Source: Siphonodentalium dalli (Eukaryota; Mollusca; Scaphopoda; Gadilida; Siphonodentaliidae). From it: a DNA stretch of 64,000 bases. Position 1 is the first letter of the stretch. Each line of letters opens with the position of its first letter. Location of the stretch: NCBI GenBank assembly GCA_032622095.1, contig CP136063.1:270437426-270501425 (forward strand), read 5' to 3'. The translations under genes were made by a program, and so were the position numbers. Positions 58,719-64,000 of this stretch are shown one piece after another. The notes below the pieces were generated by a model, which was not told the origin of the DNA, searched no databases, and saw nothing but the letters and a program-made list of their open reading frames with translations.

Positions 58719-60189
58719 GACCCTTGTAAAACCTGTCTTCTCTATATAGAGACGACAATTTTTGCGGGGTAATATCACTTTTACAAAGGGCATACGAGAT
58801 TGTTATAACCCTTGTAAAACCTGTCTTCTCTATATAGCGACGACAATTTTTGCGGGGTAATATCAGTTTTACAAGGGGCATACGATATTGTTATGACCCT
58901 TGTAAAATCTGTCTTCTCTATGTAGCGACGACAATTTTTGGGGGTAATATCAGTTTTACAAGGGGCATACGAGATTGTTATGACCATTGTAAAACCTGTC
59001 TTCTCTATATAGCGACGACTATGTTTGCGGGGAAATATTATTTTTACAAGGGGCATACGAGATTGTTATGACCCTTGTAAAACCTGTCTTCTATATAATT
59101 TTAGCGACGACAATTTTTGCGGGGTAATATCAGTTTTACAAAGGGCATACGAGATTGTTATGACCCTTGTAAAACCTGTCTTCTCTATATACCGACGACA
59201 ATTTTTGCGGGGTAATATCAGTTTTACAAAGGGCATACGAGATTGTTATGACCCTTGTAAAACCTGTCTTCTCTATATACCGACGACAATTTTTGCGGGG
59301 TAATATCAGTTTTACAAGGGGCATACGAGATTGTTATGACCATTGTAAAACCTGTCTTCTCTATATAGCGACGACTATGTTTGCGGGGAAATATTATTTT
59401 TACAAGGGGCATACGAGATTGTTATGACCCTTGTAAAACCTGTCTTCTATATAATTTTATCGACGACAATTTTTGCGGGGTAATATCAGTTTTACAAAGG
59501 GCATACGAGATTGTTATGACCCTTGTAAAACCTGTCTTCTCTATATACCGACGACAATTTTTGCGGGGTAATATCAGTTTTACAAGGGACATACAAGATT
59601 GTTATTCCCCTTGTAAAACCTGTCTTCTCTATATAGCGACGACAATTTTTGCGGGGTAATATCAGTTTTACAAGGGACATACAAGATTGTTATTCCCCTT
59701 GTAAAACCTGTCTTCTCTATATAGCGACGACAATTTTTGCGGGGTAATATCAGTTTTACAAGGGACATACAAGATTGTTATTACCCTTGTAAAACCTGTC
59801 TTCTCTATATAGCGACGACAATTTTTGCGGGGTAATATCAGTTTTACAAGTGGCATACGAGATTGTTATTACCCTTGTAAAACATGTCTTCTCTATATAG
59901 CGACGACAATTTTTGCGGGGTAATATCAGTTTACAAGGGGCATACGAGATTGTTATTACCCTGGTAAAACCTGTCTTTTCTATATAGCGACGACACTTTT
60001 TGCGGGGTGATATCAGTTTTACAAGAGGCATACGATATTGTTATTACCCTGGTAAAACATGTCTTCTCTATATAGCGACGACAATGTTTGCGGGGTAATA
60101 TCAGTTTTACAAGGGGCATACGATATTGTTATTACCCTTGTAAAACCTGTCTTCTCTATCTAGCGACGAATTTTTTTGCAGGGTAATAC
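58719..60189. repeat. 88-bp satellite array, about 16.7 units with higher-order structure
   Basis: The consensus unit starts GACCCTTGTAAAACCTGTCT, contains TATAGCGACGACAATTTTTG and ends GCATACGAGATTGTTAT. CCCTTGTAAAAC early in the unit is complementary to GTTTTACAAGGG later in it, giving a 12-bp stem per unit. The pair of variants 'accattgta...gactatgtttgcggggaaatatta' and 'ctatataatttta' occurs at about 58979-59110 and again at 59337-59468. This marks a four-unit higher-order repeat of about 358 bp. Three adjacent units near 59585-59790 share the variant 'ggacatacaagattg'. Many spurious frames arise because the length varies around 88. Confidence 0.95.
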
Positions 60190-60337
60190 GAAATAATTGT
60201 TTCCTGTTTAGTTAACATGTATCGAACAAGAACACAGGGATACGGTGTGGTTTGGCCCTAGAGGAACACTGATGCGTAATAAGGCTTACAATTCTACAGA
60301 GGGGATAAAATATTGTATTCTTGTATTCCTTCTGTAG

Positions 60338-60420
60338 TTGTGATGTCATCTCACGAAATGGCTGCGCCGAGATCATCAACGTGCAGTTCACTCCCACTGA
60401 GCGAAGTAATCACTGTTAAG
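60338..60420 (+). CDS. FRRS1-like: Probable FRRS1-like cytoplasmic-tail exon
   Basis: 83 nt between TATTCCTTCTGTAG and GTAAGA. It enters with two bases, as required by the phase of the exon ending at 32810, and leaves in phase 0. It encodes VVMSSHEMAAPRSSTCSSLP then LSEVITVK, a Ser/Pro-rich hydrophilic stretch suitable for a cytoplasmic tail after the last transmembrane helix. There is no family motif to confirm it. Support comes from strong splice sites, matching phase and lack of stops. The terminal exon with the stop codon is not found before 64000. Confidence 0.5.
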
Positions 60421-60974
60421 GTAAGATATAAAAATTCCCTTATTAAAGATACGGATGGCCTTCGCGATGGACAATGCTGTTTAAAAAGTCACACCCGTTA
60501 AAACGCCATAAACGAAACGAATATAAAAACATGGACAAATTGTCTTCTTATACCATTCATAGATATCGCATAAATAGCATTTTGTTGTGAATAACGTACG
60601 CTTGTTTGTAAACAAAAGCCATATAATGAATCAGTACAGAGCGCAAAGAGCGTGCGATACGGACAACACTCAACACCCGGGAGACCCACTACACTGTCGG
60701 ATAATACCGTCGGTTTGACATCGTCGGACCATAGTAATCTGACGGTCCAATACCGTTTCATCAGTTCTACGACGAATCACCGTTGTTTTATGTAATCTGA
60801 AAATGGTCTAAATTAAAATTTTGCGTGAATCAAAGCTCATGCCGTCAAAACTCAACAGTATTATCGGTGACCAAATTATATACGCTCTAAATTGTGTTGG
60901 GGTAAAATTTTATCCAAATTTGACCCAAATTCTATCAATACGATTGTTCGGCCATGATAAATTTAAATAGCCCA
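60421..60974 (+). other. Intron or intergenic stretch after the tail exon
   Basis: GTAAGA donor, then AT-rich DNA. No element or exon recognised. Confidence 0.4.
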
Positions 60975-61740
60975 GTTTGTTGAGAATATCAAAAGAACTG
61001 AATCCCTTCTGGATAGATCTGATATCCCCATACGTATTGATCGTTTCAGATCTCATAACTGTTGACGAGTATAAGAGTCAACCAATTTTCCATAATTCAC
61101 ACATAAAAATACAACATAAACCCATTTATTTCAGACAATGGATAGACAATCATGTTTTTGTTTGTTAATGAAATTGTGCGAGAGGATGGTACATTCATGA
61201 ATACAGGAGAAATGTTGAGAAAATACGGGTTGAAAGTGAACTATCTGACTCTTCAAGCATTATACACTCTATCCATTGGAAACAATTATTAAAGCTTCGG
61301 AATATATAATGGAGGATCTTCAAAAAAGTGAACTTGTTGAACAAATCATGCAAAAGGAAAGGCTGAATAAATAACTCTATTGGAAATTCGTAAAATCGTT
61401 AGTCTGCAAGTTGGGTGGTGCATTAAGCTAAATCTCGATTTAATACGAATTGAATGAAAATCAATTTACGTAAGAGTTTCCAAGTTAAAAAAACACAAAA
61501 TTGCAAGCCTTCCATTTCCAAATAAATCATAACACTTTTAGTGACAAATGTATTCCTAGAAAACATTACAGCATCAAATTATGCACTTTTTGTGAAACTG
61601 AAAGAGAAAGTATACAACATCTACTGGTTGCCTGTCCAAAGGTAAAACAAATATGTTACAAACGATCGGTACTGTTTGACTCAAATGTAAATTACAACTT
61701 CCTTCAAAAACAGAAGATATACTCTTTGGGATAAGTGCAG
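60975..61740 (+). pseudogene. Fragment of an L1/Tx1-like retrotransposon polyprotein
   Basis: The frame from 60977 contains LNPFWIDLISPYVLIVSD and NSHIKIQHKPIYFRQWIDNH, then in shifted frames REDGTFMNTGEMLRKYGL. These are the connector region that follows RT in L1/Tx1-like elements. The last frame (61501-61734) has FHFQINHNTFSDKCIPRKH and CTFCETERESIQHLLVACP, the C-terminal finger. About 200 bp between them (61290-61500) are degraded. No tail visible. Confidence 0.7.
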
Positions 61741-62890
61741 GAAAAAAACTACTTTGCAACCAATAGCAACATTATGTTGACAAAATGTATATATAAGTAA
61801 CAAAATACGGCAAAAATAACTTAAGTATTTATTTAACCAAGAGTATTGGGAAATAAGCATCTAAATGTAATGTCTCGCTTAGAAATGCATTAGGGAAGAA
61901 ATGATACAGTGTCCTTGATATGTTCCCTTCACCCGATCACTGAAAATTTTCTCCAACATAACTAAACACCAAACACAATATATTAATCCCAATCATAATA
62001 TGATTGATATTTGTGACCAATCATGTTTAACAGACTATTTGCTAAATCCCCAAAACATAATATTCAAAGGACTACATAAAAGCCGGGCATCACTACAAAA
62101 CTTTCAGCTTCTCTAAAACTAGCTTCCTCTGCAGTATCACAAGATATGGGACCAACACCATCATAATTGCAAAATGTCAAGGGCGACAGACAAATATATA
62201 CATACGGTCATAATGTAAGAAACACATTACCAGTACTCTATATATGTATACATGTAATACACCATTGTTGGTAATAAATGAAAGTTGTACCAAACAGACG
62301 AATAGTGATAAAAACTATAGTATGCATGACAATGTATACATGAAAAATAAATTGACTTCATTATTCTTTTTATTATTAGTAACTCTCCAATAATACAATT
62401 TCGCATTTCAAAAACCATAGGTCTAGTTACATGTATGTAATCATTACTGTTGTGGAAATACCGATACAAGTCCAATTATCCCAAGAACACACCGACGTTT
62501 AACACAAACTCGACGGTAAACAATGGAAGAGAGCATTGAAACATATACTGAAAATCGTATGCAAACTAAAATATTTTAACTTACTACACATAAGCATGTT
62601 TGTTGACACATCGCTGTAACAGTCGTTTCAAACTGAGACTGCGACATTCACTGTGAACACTCTTGGAATAGGGATTGTCCTGTTTCTGGCTAGTCATGCT
62701 GAATATGTTCATATTCTCACGGAATACATACTAGATAGTCCACGATATATTTTGGTTATAAACACTCGTAGCTGTGTGCTTGTTTGTTTAATTACTTATT
62801 GACGGATGTAACCAATTAACAGCGGCGATTGACCCCTGACGCACGAAGAATACAATATACGAGCAGCATGTTTATAACGCAACAACTTAA
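61741..62890. other. Non-coding stretch
   Basis: AT-rich, no recognised repeat, exon or element. An N-terminal or terminal exon of the host gene could be hidden here, but nothing supports one. Confidence 0.4.
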
Positions 62891-62934
62891 GTATTGAAAA
62901 CTGCTCACTACTGCCCTTCTAATATCGCATCCCC

Positions 62935-63055
62935 TTTCCATCTCTCCCTCTGTCTCCCTCTCCCTATTTATATCTCTTCCTCTCTCACCGTCTGTCTTCC
63001 TCTCTCTCCATATCTCCATCTCTCCCATTCCCCCTCTCTCTCCATGCTTCTCACG
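62935..63055. repeat. CT-rich tract (tctctc/ccctct)
   Basis: Low-complexity pyrimidine tract on the plus strand, similar in composition to 27380-27575. Confidence 0.9.
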
Positions 63056-63870
63056 ACATCATCATTACATATTCATTCATTCCCGTGCGACCCACCGTCT
63101 ATAGTTAATAAAGAGCGGACGCGAAACAAAAGGGGAACAAAGTTAACAAAATCCGTTGGGCTTGTTGTTTAATCCCCTTTCCAATCAATCAATCATCTAT
63201 ATTACTCTATTTTACTGTGAAATGTTTGTCAGATGAATGATTGGAATAAATATGTTTACACCAAAATGAGAATGAATGACGTTATTGGAGAACTATCAAT
63301 GATGAATATAAGAATAAAGTTAAAACAATTCTATTTCCCTATATTATTCTTAGTGATGTTGTCTTTACACATTTACTCACTGGGAGTTATTGAGTCCCCT
63401 TAACTGTACCGAAGTGAATGAAGTTGACATTACAATACTTGAGTGCTTACTGTGATGGTGCCACTCAATCTATATACAATTAAACAAGCTATGCGTTCTA
63501 TAGCCTGAGACATTTCAGCACTCCCTCTTCCCATTACCACCGCTATAAATATCATTCCTGGACAAATACCGAAGTATGACGCAATGCGGCAATCAGCTCA
63601 CCACGAACAAAGTATTATGATTGAAATATATCTACTTCGGTTTCGATTTCACGAATAACAATTATTGTGCTACATTTACGGTGTTGCAATTCTTGAAAAT
63701 ACTGAAATATATTTTGCTTGCTACATGTATTTATTCTTATTAAATTCTCACCATTTATGTATGCTTTATAGTGTTGAATTAATTTTCTTGACCTTAAACG
63801 CTGTTGACAGAAACTTTAAATAAAAGCTATGTGGCGTGATTCATTGGAATAATGGTCGCTGTGTAGGAAT
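63056..63870. other. Non-coding stretch
   Basis: A 'ccaatcaatcaatc' run lies at 63181-63194, like the retrotransposon tail at 6016-6036 inverted. It follows a 'ttaataaagagcg' word at about 63105. No gene seen. Confidence 0.4.
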
Positions 63871-63883
63871 TTCGACTGACATC

Positions 63884-64000
63884 CGATTGGCTTCAGCGCA
63901 TTACTGTGAATTGTTATGTTTGGCTGATTGGTTTCAGCGCTTTACTGTGAAATTTTGTGATTGGCTGATTGGTTTCAGCGCTTTACTGTGAAATGTTATG
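63884..64000. repeat. 40-42-bp tandem repeat running off the window
   Basis: Three units with TTGG(C/T)TTCAGCGC(A/T)TTACTGTGAA begin near 63887, 63927 and 63969. The array may continue to the right of the window. Confidence 0.85.

Larger units (their letters stand above)
32811..60337 (+). other. Intron 6 (about 27.5 kb), if the exon at 60338 is used
   Basis: GTGAGT donor. It contains the AGTCA/TGACT element, the Helitron-gypsy nest, the minus-strand retrotransposon and the 88-bp satellite. A CAA/CCA microsatellite lies at 32857-32890. The stretch 32891-33425 shows nothing recognisable. Confidence 0.5.
11418..60420 (+). other. FRRS1-like: FRRS1-like DOMON/cytochrome b561 gene, partial, eight exons visible
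   Basis: Exons at 11418-11543, 12739-12854, 13964-14050, 16356-16436, 30204-30303, 32658-32810 and 60338-60420 join in phase, with a possible cassette at 22683-22766. The family is a plasma- or endomembrane transhaem protein. A luminal or extracellular DOMON domain is followed by a cytochrome b561 core that passes electrons across the membrane, to ferric iron in FRRS1. The four expected histidines appear as KVHG, IHR, AHP and AHR, each on its own exon. The hydrophobic helices between them fit. The N-terminus is not in view and no stop codon is found downstream of 60420. Identification rests on motif order and exon phases, not on a database search. Confidence 0.82.

Noticed and set aside
58684-60119. 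Many similar 62-92-codon ORFs
   Set aside because: They are frames through the 88-bp satellite, equally open on both strands, with no start context or conservation beyond the repeat.
58719-60189. CRISPR-like array
   Set aside because: Units are contiguous 88-bp monomers with no unique spacers, and the host is eukaryotic.
61124-61200. TTTATTTCAG acceptor followed by a short open frame, considered as the last host exon
   Set aside because: The bases are part of the L1-like fragment reading ...IYFRQWIDNH, so the acceptor-like word is coincidental.

Overview
This is a eukaryotic, animal-type window: split exons with GT-AG introns, dense decayed retrotransposons, MITEs, Helitrons, minisatellites and a satellite array, and no operons. 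Divergent units beginning with GGAGATAACTCC-type words near 1.7-2.0 kb and several retrotransposon fragments recall mollusc or other lophotrochozoan genomes. That placement is an inference.

The one host gene I can support lies on the + strand. Eight exons between 11418 and 60420 join in phase and encode the core of a DOMON/cytochrome b561 protein like FRRS1 (ferric-chelate reductase 1). They cover the end of the DOMON-b561 linker, the transmembrane helices with the four expected haem-ligand histidines, and part of a cytoplasmic tail. The DOMON and signal-peptide exons are not seen and probably lie upstream of the window. The end of the tail probably lies downstream. Nearly everything from 12 to 60 kb is therefore intron, including introns of about 13.8 and 27.5 kb.

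Layout. 1-10.8 kb: four non-LTR retrotransposon remnants: an L1/Tx1-like 3' end (+), an endonuclease/RT element (+), and an L1/Tx1-like element (-) split by a CR1-like element (-). 11.4-16.4 kb: gene exons, with a 57-bp minisatellite and a 32-bp repeat in the introns. 17.4-21.9 kb: a 2-kb tandem duplication in which only the first copy carries a solo LTR, so the second copy preserves the empty site. 22.7 kb: a possible cassette exon. 22.9-26.3 kb: a large, old inverted repeat. 27.6-31.9 kb: three partial copies of an unidentified coding-like repeat, and a piggyBac-like MITE containing two palindromes. 30.2 and 32.7 kb: gene exons. 33.4-36.9 kb: a terminal-inverted-repeat element with AGTCA/TGACT palindromes and nested MITEs. 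37-39.2 kb: a decayed duplication and a hairpin element.

39.65-53.64 kb is a nest. An outer Helitron was invaded by a complete but inactivated Ty3/gypsy retrotransposon with an envelope-like region, and by a second Helitron, at whose 5' boundary a third Helitron sits. 53.6-58.6 kb: a minus-strand non-LTR element with an esterase-like ORF1 and a deleted RT catalytic block. 58.7-60.2 kb: an 88-bp satellite with higher-order structure. 60.3 kb: the probable tail exon. 61-64 kb: an L1-like fragment, CT-rich DNA and a terminal tandem repeat.

All retrotransposon coding regions carry frameshifts, stops or deletions. None looks autonomous.
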